Source of the DNA: [Scytonema hofmanni] UTEX 2349
GTDB taxonomy: Bacteria; Cyanobacteriota; Cyanobacteriia; Cyanobacteriales; Nostocaceae
Direction of reading: 5' to 3'
NCBI RefSeq assembly: GCF_000582685.1
Contig: NZ_KK073768.1
Span: 356,310-420,309, forward strand
Length of the DNA stretch: 64,000 nucleotides
The first letter of the stretch is position 1, and each line of letters begins with the position of its first letter. This document shows, piece by piece, positions 45,538 through 54,034 of the stretch. The position numbers were made by a program, and so were the translations under genes. Under the pieces are notes generated by a model. It saw only the letters and a program-made list of their open reading frames with translations. It was not told the DNA's origin and did not search any database.

Positions 45538-45919
45538 GCTTATGAAGCTCCTTTAATGCGTGTTCTCATGGCGGAAGTTTCCACAGGAAATTATGCTCCT
45601 GGTAAACTTCCTCTCTTTAGGCAATATGTGTTTTTTATCAGAAAACGCTTACCCACTGGGCATTTTATCGTCTAACTGACACAAATCGATATAAAAAACG
45701 AAATATTTCTTTGTAATTGTTGACTTTACATTAAAGTATTCGCTCACCTATTCGTAAACTTTTTGTAATATATTTTTAATAGTTAAATAGCTATTTAGCT
45801 ATATATTTTATCACAATATTTAATACTAGCCATAAGCTTTGACTGCCTCTGCAACTTAGGAACGAATTAGGTAATACTTGCCTCTTGACTAATAACCCCT
45901 AATTCTTCACCATTAACTC
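45538..45919. other. Divergent promoter region of chlH and the LpxB-like gene
   Basis: No gene and no riboswitch consensus that I can recognise. A perfect 14-bp palindrome TAAATAGCTATTTA is at 45784-45797, about 245 bases from the chlH ATG and 125 from the LpxB-like ATG. It could be an operator or just AT-rich dyad sequence. Confidence 0.45.
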
Positions 45920-47248
45920 ATGAGTCAAGTAGATATTCTCATCCTCTCAAATGGTCCTGGGGAGGTAACAACCTGGGTGCGTCCGGTGGTGCAAGCTTTG
46001 CGGCAACAACTGGGGAGCGATCGCTCTGTTGTGCGAATTTCTGTCATATTATCACCAGATACAAATGCTACTGGTAAAGAAGCTGCGATCGCTCGTTCTT
46101 ATCCAGAAGTAGATCGAGTGCAGTCAGCAGAACATTTTTGGCAGTTTTTGCTTTGGGGAAAGACTTTTGAAAATTGGGATTGGAGAAGTCACGGTGTAGT
46201 AGTCTTTCTCGGTGGAGATCAATTTTTCCCGGTGGTAATCGGCAAAAAGCTGAATTATCGCACTGTTGTTTACGCCGAATGGGAAGCTAGATGGCATAGT
46301 TTAATTGACCGATTCGCAGTAATGAAATCTGAAGTTGCTAACCGCGTTTCTCAGAAATATGCTGATAAATTTACCGTTGTCGGTGATTTGATGGTGGAAG
46401 TGGGGGGGAGTGGGAGAGGGGGAGACAAGGGGACAAGGGGACAAGGGGACAAGGAAGACAAGGAAGACAAGGAAGAATTTGCTACCTCATCTCCCAAAAC
46501 TGAGATAATTGGACTTTTGCCGGGATCGAAGGCAGCAAAGTTGTCACAGGGAGTGCCTTTGATGTTAGCGATCGCTGAATACATTCACAGCAAAAGACCT
46601 CAAACTAAGTTTGTCATTCCTGTTGCCCCAACTTTGGATTTACCAACTTTAGCTAGTTTTGCCGATCCCGAAAAAAATCCCTTTGTGAAAACTTTCGGCT
46701 TTAGCAATGCTTCTCTTATTAATCCTGACTTTCCTACAGACGCGATTAATCGCGTCTCTACAACATTCCTAACCGGCAAAGGTTTAAGTGTGGAACTTTA
46801 CACCCAAACACCTGCTTATGATTTATTATCTCAATGCAGTATCTGCCTAACTACAGTCGGGGCAAACACCGCTGAACTCGGTTCTTTAGGCGTGCCGATG
46901 ATTGTTTTGCTACCAACACAACAACTTGACGCCATGCGTTCTTGGGATGGTTTACCCGGGCTTTTGGCAAATATGCCTTTGCTTGGTTCTAGCTTTGCGA
47001 AGTTAATTAATTGGCTGGTACTGAGACGAAAGGGTTTATTAGCATGGCCCAATATTTGGGCAAAGGAAATGATAGTCCCGGAATTGGTGGGAAAACTTCA
47101 ACCGCAAGAGGTAGGGGAGATGGTTTTAGATTATTTGGCTAATCCAGAAAAATTGGCAGCAATTCAAGCCAAATTGCGGAGTGTTCGAGGTGAAGCGGGA
47201 GCAGCGCAAAAACTAGCCCAAATAGTATCCGAAGAAATTGCCAGATAA
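45920..47248 (+). CDS. LpxB-like (lipid-A-disaccharide synthase-related) protein
   Basis: 442 aa, GT-B fold. VDILILSNGPGEVTTWVRPV at the N-terminus, WEARWHSLIDRFAVMKSEVA in the middle, IIGLLPGSKAAKLSQGVPLM at the domain junction and ICLTTVGANTAELGSLGVPM near the nucleotide site. These match the cyanobacterial LpxB-related family. True LpxB makes lipid A disaccharide from UDP-diacylglucosamine, but this related family has an uncertain substrate. Two stretches are repeat insertions in frame: residues about 160-188 (Gly/Lys/Asp-rich) and about 273-281 (TDAINRVST). Confidence 0.85.
   Translation: MSQVDILILSNGPGEVTTWVRPVVQALRQQLGSDRSVVRISVILSPDTNATGKEAAIARSYPEVDRVQSAEHFWQFLLWGKTFENWDWRSHGVVVFLGGDQFFPVVIGKKLNYRTVVYAEWEARWHSLIDRFAVMKSEVANRVSQKYADKFTVVGDLMVEVGGSGRGGDKGTRGQGDKEDKEDKEEFATSSPKTEIIGLLPGSKAAKLSQGVPLMLAIAEYIHSKRPQTKFVIPVAPTLDLPTLASFADPEKNPFVKTFGFSNASLINPDFPTDAINRVSTTFLTGKGLSVELYTQTPAYDLLSQCSICLTTVGANTAELGSLGVPMIVLLPTQQLDAMRSWDGLPGLLANMPLLGSSFAKLINWLVLRRKGLLAWPNIWAKEMIVPELVGKLQPQEVGEMVLDYLANPEKLAAIQAKLRSVRGEAGAAQKLAQIVSEEIAR
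46390..46475. repeat. Purine-rich tandem repeat in the LpxB-like gene
   Basis: Tandem GGGGACAA and GGAAGACAA units encode GDKGTRGQGDKEDKEDKEE in frame. This type of repeat is otherwise intergenic (50867-50994). Confidence 0.8.
46736..46762. repeat. Small dyad repeat inside the LpxB-like gene
   Basis: ACAGACGCGATTAATCGCG followed by TCTCTACA, the common dyad, read in frame as TDAINRVST. Confidence 0.75.
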
Positions 47249-47268
47249 TAGTCATCTGTTGCAAAAGA

Positions 47269-47299
47269 TGTAGAGACGCGATTTATCGCGTCTTCAACA
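47269..47299. repeat. Small dyad repeat between convergent genes
   Basis: A TGTAGAGACGCGATTTATCG copy with a decayed right end. It lies 20 bases after the LpxB-like stop, between convergent genes. Confidence 0.7.
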
Positions 47300-47309
47300 G
47301 ACCAATTAT

Positions 47310-47696
47310 CTACTCTGAAGACTTTCCATCTCTGCGTCCGAGTTCATAAACGCCGCAACCTATACAGGAAAGTATACCCATGCTGATTGACCAACTGCGA
47401 CCTAAGCCTAGTTCTACGCCCCAGTTGCATAATGCCCCAAAGATTAGAAACGGCACTATACTGAAAAGCGAGGCGTAAAAGGCGTTTTGAGATTCTCTTG
47501 CTTGACGAGTCTTTTCAAATTCTGATTTACTCATGTAGAGCGATCGCTCGGCAAAGTTAAACCAGCGATTAAGAAGCAGAATTACCCACTCACTGACTGG
47601 GGAAAAAGCTAAATATAGCGCCAATGACCACAAACTTGTCCCGGCGATCGCGATCGTGTCTAACTCAACTCTGAAAGGTAGTATATCAGTCAGCAT
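47310..47696 (-). CDS. Membrane protein, unknown function
   Basis: 128 aa with hydrophobic segments near residues 13-32 (IAIAGTSLWSLALYLAFSPV) and about 72-125 (FYASLFSIVPFLIFGALCNW, SISMGILSCIGCGVYELGRR), joined by a polar, charged loop (FEKTRQARESQN). No motif recognised. Convergent with the LpxB-like gene. Confidence 0.65.
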   Translation of the reverse strand: MLTDILPFRVELDTIAIAGTSLWSLALYLAFSPVSEWVILLLNRWFNFAERSLYMSKSEFEKTRQARESQNAFYASLFSIVPFLIFGALCNWGVELGLGRSWSISMGILSCIGCGVYELGRRDGKSSE

Positions 47697-47826
47697 GGGT
47701 TTTGTCAGTTCTGCAAAGCTAAATCAACCTTTTAAGTGATTTTTTACAGAAAGTCAACCGCCTTTAGGCTGATTTGCTACTCTATCTCTGTTAAGATTAA
47801 ATAAAACTAATTTATCAGTATTGTTA

Positions 47827-48273
47827 TTAAAAATAAAATTCTTGCAAAAATGGGTATAACTTATTTGCTAAAAATTCAAACTTTTCTCCAATAGAATCAG
47901 GAGAAGTTATTTCATATCCTCTACCATTTAACCAATTATAATTATTATCCGGAATATAAATTAAGTGAGCCATTCCTTCGTTGTAATATCCTGATAAAGT
48001 TAGAGTTTTTATTTTCCGAAAAAATCTCAACTTAAAATTTTCGGAAAAGTGTTTTGCTTTAAAAGTTATACATAAATTATCACTCCCAATTTTTTCCGAT
48101 AACAATTGAAATTGAGCTTTTGGGAGAACTAAAGCCGCATGACTACTTCCAATTGTTTGAAATAATAATTGAAACTGAGTTTTTGGAAAAACTAAAGATG
48201 CAATTTTAGCAATCTCTGCTTCAAAATCTGGTTCTCTAGTCTGGAAAAGTTTTCCTGCACCTGTAATAGACAT
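47827..48273 (-). CDS. Hypothetical protein with an internal 22-residue duplication
   Basis: 148 aa, soluble. Two adjacent copies of LVFPKTQFQLLFQTIGS and LVLPKAQFQLLSEKIGS lie at residues about 27-64, followed by a beta-rich part (LSGYYNEGMAHLIYIPDN, GRGYEITSPDSIGEKFEFLA). No family recognised. The tandem segment could be an ancient duplication or a repeat insertion. Upstream to 48834 no other gene is seen. Confidence 0.6.
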   Translation of the reverse strand: MSITGAGKLFQTREPDFEAEIAKIASLVFPKTQFQLLFQTIGSSHAALVLPKAQFQLLSEKIGSDNLCITFKAKHFSENFKLRFFRKIKTLTLSGYYNEGMAHLIYIPDNNYNWLNGRGYEITSPDSIGEKFEFLANKLYPFLQEFYF

Positions 48274-48578
48274 GATTTTTTCCTTTGTTATGGATTTAAA
48301 AGTAGCTCCGCTACGACTTTGTACATTGCAATAGTTAAAACTAACACATAGCTAAGATTTGCTCATCCAAAATTACATCTATCAGGCGATTGACATAAAT
48401 GTAATTATGTGTAAAACAAAAAATATGCTAAATGTTAGTCACACTACTTTACTTCTTTTTAGATATTTCTATATATGATAGTAATATTTCTACGTCTCAA
48501 GTATGAAATTTAAGTAAATTTACATGATTTAGGTATATGACCGATTATCAATTGAAACAGGTCAACCCCTTCAGGGAA

Positions 48579-48800
48579 GTCAAAAGTCAAAAGTCAAAAA
48601 TAAAATACCGCTAGTTTATAGCTGACACAAGCAAACGAGCGGTTAAATATCAAGTTATTTAATTTTACCTAGTCGAATAATATTATGTTGTAGAGACGTT
48701 CCGCCGGAACGTCTTTACAATACGTAATAGACATCTCCAGAAATTAATTATGCGTTGCCCGAAACCCTTGTAGAGACGTTCCGGCGGAACGTCTTTACAA
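48579..48800. repeat. Repeat-filled gap beside ftsH
   Basis: GTCAAAA tandem units (48579-48600), a TTGTAGAGACGTTCCGCC dyad (48688-48720), then a TAGACATCTCC end (48728) with the ATGCGTTGCCC segment and a second dyad (48768-48800). The latter is a copy of the 58996-59090 element that lacks its right end. The gap 48274-48834 contains no gene. Confidence 0.7.
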
Positions 48801-48834
48801 TACGTAATGTGTGAGGAAACCCTACCCCAAATGT

Positions 48835-50721
48835 CTATTGAGACACAACTAATGTTGGCTCAGGTAGCTGAGTATATTCCCCCACAATTTTTCGGAATAA
48901 ATCTCCCTCAATTGTCTCTTGGTCTGACAACAAATCTACCAGATACTCCATTACTTTGCGGTTTTCTTGCAAAAGTTCTTTTGATTTGATGTAGCAATGG
49001 TTGATAATTTCCCGCACTTGGGAATCAATTTTGGCGGCAATTTCTTCAGAATACTCTGATTTATTCATCCAGTCACGTCCTAAGAATACCTCTCCGCTGC
49101 TTTGATTTTCTAGGGAAAGTAAACCTAAGTCAGACATGCCGAAACGTGTCACCATTTGCCGTGCCATTCCAGAAACTTTTTGCAGGTCATCTCCGGCACC
49201 GGTGGTTACTTCTGGTTTGCCGAAAACAATTTCTTCAGCGGCACGACCTGCTAAAGTTGAGGTAATTCTGGATAGCAGTTGAGAACGAGAAATTAAGCCT
49301 TGTTCTTCGTTGGGAGTAAACCAAGTTAAACCTTGGGCTTGTCCTCGTGGGATGAGGGTGACTTTCTGCACTGGGTCATGTTCTTTAAGTAATGTCCCAA
49401 CTAAAGCGTGTCCAACTTCATGGTAAGCAATTAAGCGCTTACTTTTGCTGTCTACTAAGGGCGTACCTTCCATCCCAGCTACAACCCGGTCAACAGCATC
49501 ATCAATTTCTAAAAGGGTGATAGATTCTTTGCGACGTCTGGCGGTGAGAATTGCGGCTTCGTTGAGTAAATTGGCTAAATCAGCACCAGTAAAACCAGGA
49601 GTGCGGCGAGCGATCGCTTCTAATGATACACTCTTATCTACTTTTTTATTCCGCGAGTGGACTTCCAGAATTTCCAATCGTCCTTTCATGTCCGGTGCAT
49701 CAACTATTACCTGCCTATCAAAGCGTCCCGGACGCAATAATGCTGAATCCAGTACATCTGGGCGGTTTGTGGCAGCAATAATAATGATGCCGGTGTTACC
49801 TTCAAAACCATCCATCTCAGTAAGGAGTTGGTTTAGGGTTTGTTCTCTCTCGTCGTTACCACCACCAATACCTGCACCACGCTGTCTGCCTACGGCGTCG
49901 ATTTCATCGATAAAGATGATACAAGGAGCGTTATCTTTCGCTTTCTTGAACAAATCGCGGACGCGGGATGCACCAACACCTACAAACATTTCCACAAATT
50001 CCGAACCGGAAATGCTGAAGAATGGTACACCAGCTTCCCCAGCGATCGCTTTTGCGAGTAAAGTTTTACCAGTGCCTGGAGGTCCAACTAACAAAACTCC
50101 TTTGGGAATGCGGGCACCAACAGCGGTAAATTTTTCTGGTTGTTTGAGGAAGGTAACGACTTCTTGCAGTTCTTCTTTCGCTTCTTCGATGCCTGCAACA
50201 TCGTTAAATGTTACTCCTGTTTTTGCCTCCATTTGAAAACGCGCTTTCGATTTGCCGAAGTTCATCGCTTGGCTAGAGGCATTAGTCGAGCGACGCAGGA
50301 ATAATAACATTAACGCTACTAGTGGCAAAATCCACATTAAGTTAATCAAAAGCCCAACAGCTGCTCTACTATTAGCTGAGGAAACCTCCCCAAACTCAAC
50401 TTTATTCTCTTTGAGTTTATTAATTAACTCTGTATTATTTTCTAAAAGCCTTACTCTTTGTGGTGTCTCTTTTTTCCCTTTGAAATAAACTGTGGCAAGT
50501 TGTTCAGTTTCGTCAAGTTCTACCTTCTCAACTTGGTTGTTTTTAGTCGCTTTCAGCAAGTCACCATACTCTAGAGTTTGCCGCTCTGCTTTTTGCGCTA
50601 ATGCGGGACTACTGCCGAAAATTCCTGGCAACATGATTAAACTGGCTGCTAGCGCTCCAGTCAATGCTATGCGCTTTGACGAGTGCTGTTTGCTCAATGC
50701 CTTTTTCTGAAAATTTGTCAT
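48835..50721 (-). CDS. ftsH: ATP-dependent zinc metalloprotease FtsH
   Basis: 628 aa, normal length. An N-terminal membrane segment (RIALTGALAASLIMLPGIFG), a lumenal/periplasmic domain and a second helix (AAVGLLINLMWILPLVALML) precede the AAA+ domain: Walker A GPPGTGKTLLAKA, Walker B IIFIDEIDAVGRQ, arginine-finger region ALLRPGRFDRQV. The zinc site is AYHEVGHALVG (HEXXH). Membrane-bound hexameric protease that degrades damaged membrane proteins, in cyanobacteria including photosystem subunits. Several paralogues exist in this phylum; which one this is cannot be said. Confidence 0.97.
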   Translation of the reverse strand: MTNFQKKALSKQHSSKRIALTGALAASLIMLPGIFGSSPALAQKAERQTLEYGDLLKATKNNQVEKVELDETEQLATVYFKGKKETPQRVRLLENNTELINKLKENKVEFGEVSSANSRAAVGLLINLMWILPLVALMLLFLRRSTNASSQAMNFGKSKARFQMEAKTGVTFNDVAGIEEAKEELQEVVTFLKQPEKFTAVGARIPKGVLLVGPPGTGKTLLAKAIAGEAGVPFFSISGSEFVEMFVGVGASRVRDLFKKAKDNAPCIIFIDEIDAVGRQRGAGIGGGNDEREQTLNQLLTEMDGFEGNTGIIIIAATNRPDVLDSALLRPGRFDRQVIVDAPDMKGRLEILEVHSRNKKVDKSVSLEAIARRTPGFTGADLANLLNEAAILTARRRKESITLLEIDDAVDRVVAGMEGTPLVDSKSKRLIAYHEVGHALVGTLLKEHDPVQKVTLIPRGQAQGLTWFTPNEEQGLISRSQLLSRITSTLAGRAAEEIVFGKPEVTTGAGDDLQKVSGMARQMVTRFGMSDLGLLSLENQSSGEVFLGRDWMNKSEYSEEIAAKIDSQVREIINHCYIKSKELLQENRKVMEYLVDLLSDQETIEGDLFRKIVGEYTQLPEPTLVVSQ

Positions 50722-50866
50722 AATAATTACCCTTTGTCTGCTGCTACATAACAGAGCGCTAGTTTTATGTCTATTCTTTTAGCAAGAATTGAAATCACTG
50801 TTTTCTTAATCTAGTGTAACTTTCAGTTTCAGGCATTTCCAAGTCTGTTTCGGCTGGGGCAGTGGG

Positions 50867-50994
50867 ATGAGGGGGATGAGGGAGATGAGGGGGATGAGGG
50901 AGACAAGAAGAAATTTCTTCCCCTGCTCCCCCTGCTCCCCCTGCTCCCCCTGCTCCCCCTGCTCCCCCTGCTTCCCCATCCTCCCCCTCCCTCT
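50867..50994. repeat. Low-complexity tandem repeat: GGGGATGAG block then CCCCCTGCT block
   Basis: Tandem GGGGATGAGG units (50867-50905) face a CCCCTGCTCC array (50928-50980). It borders the stop of the TRADD-N-associated gene. Similar DNA is found in frame in the kinase at 63826-64000. Confidence 0.8.
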
Positions 50995-51279
50995 CTACTT
51001 CTCGCTGTCGTTTATTTCTGCTAAAACCTTGTCAAGTCTATCGTTTGCATCTTTCGCGAGAGATATGCAACATACACTTGAAGCTAAACCTCCAGCAGCG
51101 GCAACTGTTCCTTCTGGAACTTGATTTGACAAAATTAGCCCAGCACCTATAAGTCCAATAAAGAAAGATACTGAGGTGGCAATCAAGGCTAGGTTAAAGC
51201 TGTAAGTTGCTTGTCGCAAGCGTTCTTGGGCAATACTTAATTCGATTGTAGAGTGATTCGGGGTTAGTTTGTTATTCAT
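50995..51279 (-). CDS. TRADD-N-associated membrane domain protein (CyanoTRADDas_TM type)
   Basis: 94 aa. A polar N-terminus with ERLRQATYSFNLALIATSVS, two membrane helices (about 28-50 and 54-75; FFIGLIGAGLIL, VPEGTVAAAGGLASSVCCIS) and a cytoplasmic helix AKDANDRLDKVLAEINDSE. The pattern matches, from memory, the membrane domain found next to or fused to bacterial TRADD-N domains. Published comparative work proposes that TRADD-N modules act in prokaryotic immunity or cell-death signalling. The gene diverges from the TRADD-N/pentapeptide gene at 51590. A membrane-disrupting or recruiting role is inferred, not shown. Confidence 0.8.
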   Translation of the reverse strand: MNNKLTPNHSTIELSIAQERLRQATYSFNLALIATSVSFFIGLIGAGLILSNQVPEGTVAAAGGLASSVCCISLAKDANDRLDKVLAEINDSEK

Positions 51280-51442
51280 GGATTTTGCTCGCGGATTTAA
51301 ATTTCATACTTCTAATGTCGAGCCAAATCCTGGAAATACTGACTAGGCAATGATTCTGTTGTAAATCACTTGTGTGTTTTCTATGATTGTCGTATGCGTT
51401 AGTTGCGATCGCGTAATACAATTTTTTGTGATGTTGCGCTTA

Positions 51443-51535
51443 ATCCCCCTGCGCCGAGCGCACGCTACGCGAACAGGCTGGAAGCCTGGGGCTATACGAA
51501 CAAAGCCCACCTGCGTGGGCTAATTAGGGGCATCT
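51443..51535. repeat. Dispersed hairpin repeat between the TRADD-N genes
   Basis: TAATCCCCCTG and TAATTAGGGGCAT bracket hairpins AGGCTGGAAGCCT and GCCCACCTGCGTGGGC. It lies in the divergent promoter gap 51280-51589, which contains no gene. Confidence 0.6.
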
Positions 51536-51589
51536 TTATATAGAAACGGTATAAATACAAATACTCGCAGATAAAGAGTTAGCTAAACT

Positions 51590-52825
51590 ATGACAGACTC
51601 TAGCCTTGCCAGGAAAAAGAAGAAAGTAACTTACACAGCATCTATACAAGGTATAGAGAGGGCAGAAAAAGCCTTGCAAAGGCTAGGGTTTGAGTCAAAA
51701 AGTAACTTTGCAGAATCTCAACTTTTATCTCGCAGTACAGTTACAAAGTTTTTTCAATGCCAGCCAATTCAGCTTGATTCTTTTACAAGGATATGTAAGG
51801 CACTGAAATTGAATTGGGCAGAAGTTGCGGGGATAATAGAAGAAGGACAATCACAAGGTTTAGAAAGAAATAATTACAGTAGCCCTGATACTGATGAGGT
51901 GGTACAAGTGCAAGCAGTTCAGCGTCAAGTAACTGTAATAGATAAAGAAAGTAAAAAAATTAAAGCGGTTATTGTATTAGAAGGCGATATAAATTCAGTT
52001 AATAGTAATTTTAAAGTATCCCTGGAATTAGCTTTACTAACATATCCAGGAGATACTATAAAAATTACAGATATTCAAGCAGGCAGCATTCGATTAATTG
52101 TAGAGGGTTCTCAAGAGGATATCGAACGGCTTGTATCTCGCATTCAATCAGGAGAACTAAAAGAATTAAGCGGTTTTCCTGTTGAAGATATTCAAGTTTT
52201 GAACGAAAGTTCAGATGATGAAGAAAGTAATGAACTGAATGATAAATGGCATCTAGTGCAGGAGATTGTCAATCATGCAGTTGAGGGTCGAAACCTGAGT
52301 TTTGCCGACCTGAGTGATGCCGACCTGAGTCGTGTCAACCTAAGAGGTGCCAACCTGAGTGGTGCCAACTTGGTTGATGCCGACCTGAGTCGTGTCAACC
52401 TAAGAGGTGCCGACCTGAGTGATGCAAACCTGAGTGATACCAACCTGAGAAGTGCCAACCTAAGAGGTGCCGACCTGAGTGATGCAAACCTGAGAAGTGC
52501 CAACCTGATTGATGCCAACCTGATTGATGCCGACCTGATTGATGCCAACCTGATTGATGCCGACCTGAGTGTTGCATTCCTCAGAGATGCCAACCTCAGA
52601 AATGCCATCTTGATTGGTGTCAACCTGAGTCGTGCCAACCTGAGTAGTGCCGACCTGAGAGGTGCCGACCTAAGTGGTGCCGAACTGAGGGGTGCGAATG
52701 TCGAAAATGCTGTATTCGGAAATAATATAGGAATTTCTGAAGCCAGAAAACGTGACTTAATTCAAAAAGGAGCAATCTTTGAGGATTATCCTGGCGATCG
52801 CTCTTCCGTTGCGCTTCCTCACTAA
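51590..52825 (+). CDS. HTH / TRADD-N-like / pentapeptide-repeat protein
   Basis: 411 aa in three parts. Residues about 15-85 look like an XRE-type helix-turn-helix (FAESQLLSRSTVTKFFQCQP, DSFTRICKALKLNWAEVAGI). Residues about 122-205 match TRADD-N (KAVIVLEGDINSVNSNFKVS, ITDIQAGSIRLIVEGSQEDI, LSGFPVEDIQVL). From about 235 to 390 there are pentapeptide repeats A(D/N)LSxA, a right-handed quadrilateral beta-helix. The last residues (GDRSSVALPH) and the stop codon come from the 48-bp minisatellite that follows. Probable intracellular sensor or scaffold of a conflict system, partnered with the divergent membrane gene. Function inferred. Confidence 0.85.
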   Translation: MTDSSLARKKKKVTYTASIQGIERAEKALQRLGFESKSNFAESQLLSRSTVTKFFQCQPIQLDSFTRICKALKLNWAEVAGIIEEGQSQGLERNNYSSPDTDEVVQVQAVQRQVTVIDKESKKIKAVIVLEGDINSVNSNFKVSLELALLTYPGDTIKITDIQAGSIRLIVEGSQEDIERLVSRIQSGELKELSGFPVEDIQVLNESSDDEESNELNDKWHLVQEIVNHAVEGRNLSFADLSDADLSRVNLRGANLSGANLVDADLSRVNLRGADLSDANLSDTNLRSANLRGADLSDANLRSANLIDANLIDADLIDANLIDADLSVAFLRDANLRNAILIGVNLSRANLSSADLRGADLSGAELRGANVENAVFGNNIGISEARKRDLIQKGAIFEDYPGDRSSVALPH

Positions 52826-53185
52826 CAATTGTAGTTGTTGTGCGATCGCTCCTCCGTCCTGCTTCCTCACTAACAATTGTAGTTGTTAGGCGATCGTTCG
52901 GACATTCTCCTTCCTCACTAATAATTGTAGTTGTTGTGCGATCGCTCTTCAATTCTCATTCCTCACTGATAATTGTAGTTGTTGTGCGATCGCTCGGACA
53001 TTCTCCTTCCTGACTAACAATTGTAGTTGTTGTGCGATCGCTCTAGAGTTCTGCTTTATGACAAATAATTGTAGTTGTTGTGCGATCGCTCGGACATTCT
53101 GCTTCCTCAGTAATAATTGTAGTTGTTGTGCGATCGCTCGGACATTCTTCTTCGTCACTAATAATTGTAGTTGTTGTGCGATCGC
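52794..53185. repeat. 48-bp HIP1-containing minisatellite, eight units
   Basis: Units start at 52822, 52870, 52918, 52966, 53014, 53062, 53110 and 53158, exactly 48 bases apart. Each has a conserved core ATTGTAGTTGTTGTGCGATC (with HIP1 GCGATCGC) and a variable CTTCCTCA part. A partial unit precedes it inside the pentapeptide gene. The period is 16 codons, so several frames stay open. No CRISPR-like unique spacers. Confidence 0.92.
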
Positions 53186-53248
53186 ATACAACCTCAAAAC
53201 GAAAAATTTAGAATTTACGCAACTGTCACACGAAAAATATAAATATAA

Positions 53249-53303
53249 ACTCGTAGTAAGCGCTAAAGCGCTTATTTCAGGCACTAAAGTGCCTACTACG
53301 AGT
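53249..53303. repeat. Small inverted-repeat element with nested hairpins
   Basis: Perfect 10-bp ends ACTCGTAGTA/TACTACGAGT (53249-53258 and 53294-53303) enclose two hairpins (AGCGCTAAAGCGCT and GGCACTAAAGTGCC). A remnant is at about 13427. The gap 52826-53371 holds no gene. Confidence 0.75.
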
Positions 53304-53371
53304 AAGATTTAGTGTTAAGACAGACACGATATTAGAAATCAGCAAACTTCACTATAAATTGGACTGTTAAT

Positions 53372-54034
53372 ATGCAATCACTGACTATAGAAACTCTCTG
53401 CGCTGAAGCGGTACAGTTTTCAATAACTGAATCTATCTACCCAGAACCTTCACTCTATCGAGTGACTGATGGTAAAGCGGTGGGGACGTATGTGGAGCAT
53501 AAATTTAGGGCATATCTGAAGATAAAATACGAGTTTCAAGCAGGTAACTCAGCTAGTGGTATAGATTTTCCGGGATTATTAGTTGACATGAAGGTAACAA
53601 GTATTAGACAGCCACAATCTTCGTGTCCTTTTAAGTCTGCAAGACAGAAAATTTATGGACTTGGGTACTCGCTGCTTATTTTTGTATATGACAAAGCAGA
53701 CAATAATATAGATCAGACTGCTACTTTAAAAATCTTGCACACGATTTTTGTAGATGCGGAAAGAACAGCAGATTTTCAGATGACACGGGGAATTCGCAAT
53801 ATTCTTGATAATGAAGGAAATAAAGATGATATTATTGCCTTCATGCTTGATAGAAATCTGCCTGTTGACGAAATCGAAGCTGCTAATATTGCCGATGAAA
53901 TACTCGAAAATCTTCCTAAACAAGGTTTTCTTACCATCTCTAATGCGCTACAATGGCGACTTCAGTATGGCAGACTAATTGAACGTGCAGGTCAGGAAGA
54001 TGGAATTATTAGTATTTATAAAATTATACCATAA
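53372..54034 (+). CDS. Type II restriction endonuclease (PD-(D/E)xK)
   Basis: 220 aa. A conserved-looking YVEHKFRAYLK helix (Glu42) and the catalytic core SGIDFPGLLVDMKVTSIRQP give D65...D72-x-K74, the PD-(D/E)xK pattern. The rest is mixed helix and strand, with NALQWRLQYGRLI near the C-terminus. It cuts unmodified DNA at a site set by the partner methyltransferase. The stop overlaps the methyltransferase ATG (TAATG), so the pair is co-translated. Base composition is AT-rich relative to chlH and uvrB, in keeping with transfer. Confidence 0.85.
   Translation: MQSLTIETLCAEAVQFSITESIYPEPSLYRVTDGKAVGTYVEHKFRAYLKIKYEFQAGNSASGIDFPGLLVDMKVTSIRQPQSSCPFKSARQKIYGLGYSLLIFVYDKADNNIDQTATLKILHTIFVDAERTADFQMTRGIRNILDNEGNKDDIIAFMLDRNLPVDEIEAANIADEILENLPKQGFLTISNALQWRLQYGRLIERAGQEDGIISIYKIIP

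Noticed and set aside
45538..45919. Cobalamin or other riboswitch upstream of chlH
   Set aside because: No B12-box or other conserved aptamer sequence was found by eye.
49445..50236. 263-aa frame antisense to ftsH
   Set aside because: Shadow of a conserved, GC-biased coding region; no Shine-Dalgarno or motif.
52273..52638. Arg/Leu-rich protein antisense to the pentapeptide repeats
   Set aside because: It is a frame mirror of the repeated GCCAACCTGAGT codons of the sense gene.
52794..53185. CRISPR array
   Set aside because: The spacing is regular, but the segments between cores are themselves repeats (CGGACATTC, CTTCCTCA) of about 26 bp, and no cas gene is near. It is a minisatellite.
52620..53284. 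Minus-strand and plus-strand proteins across the minisatellite
   Set aside because: The frames are open only because the 48-bp period is a multiple of three. No start signals or family match.
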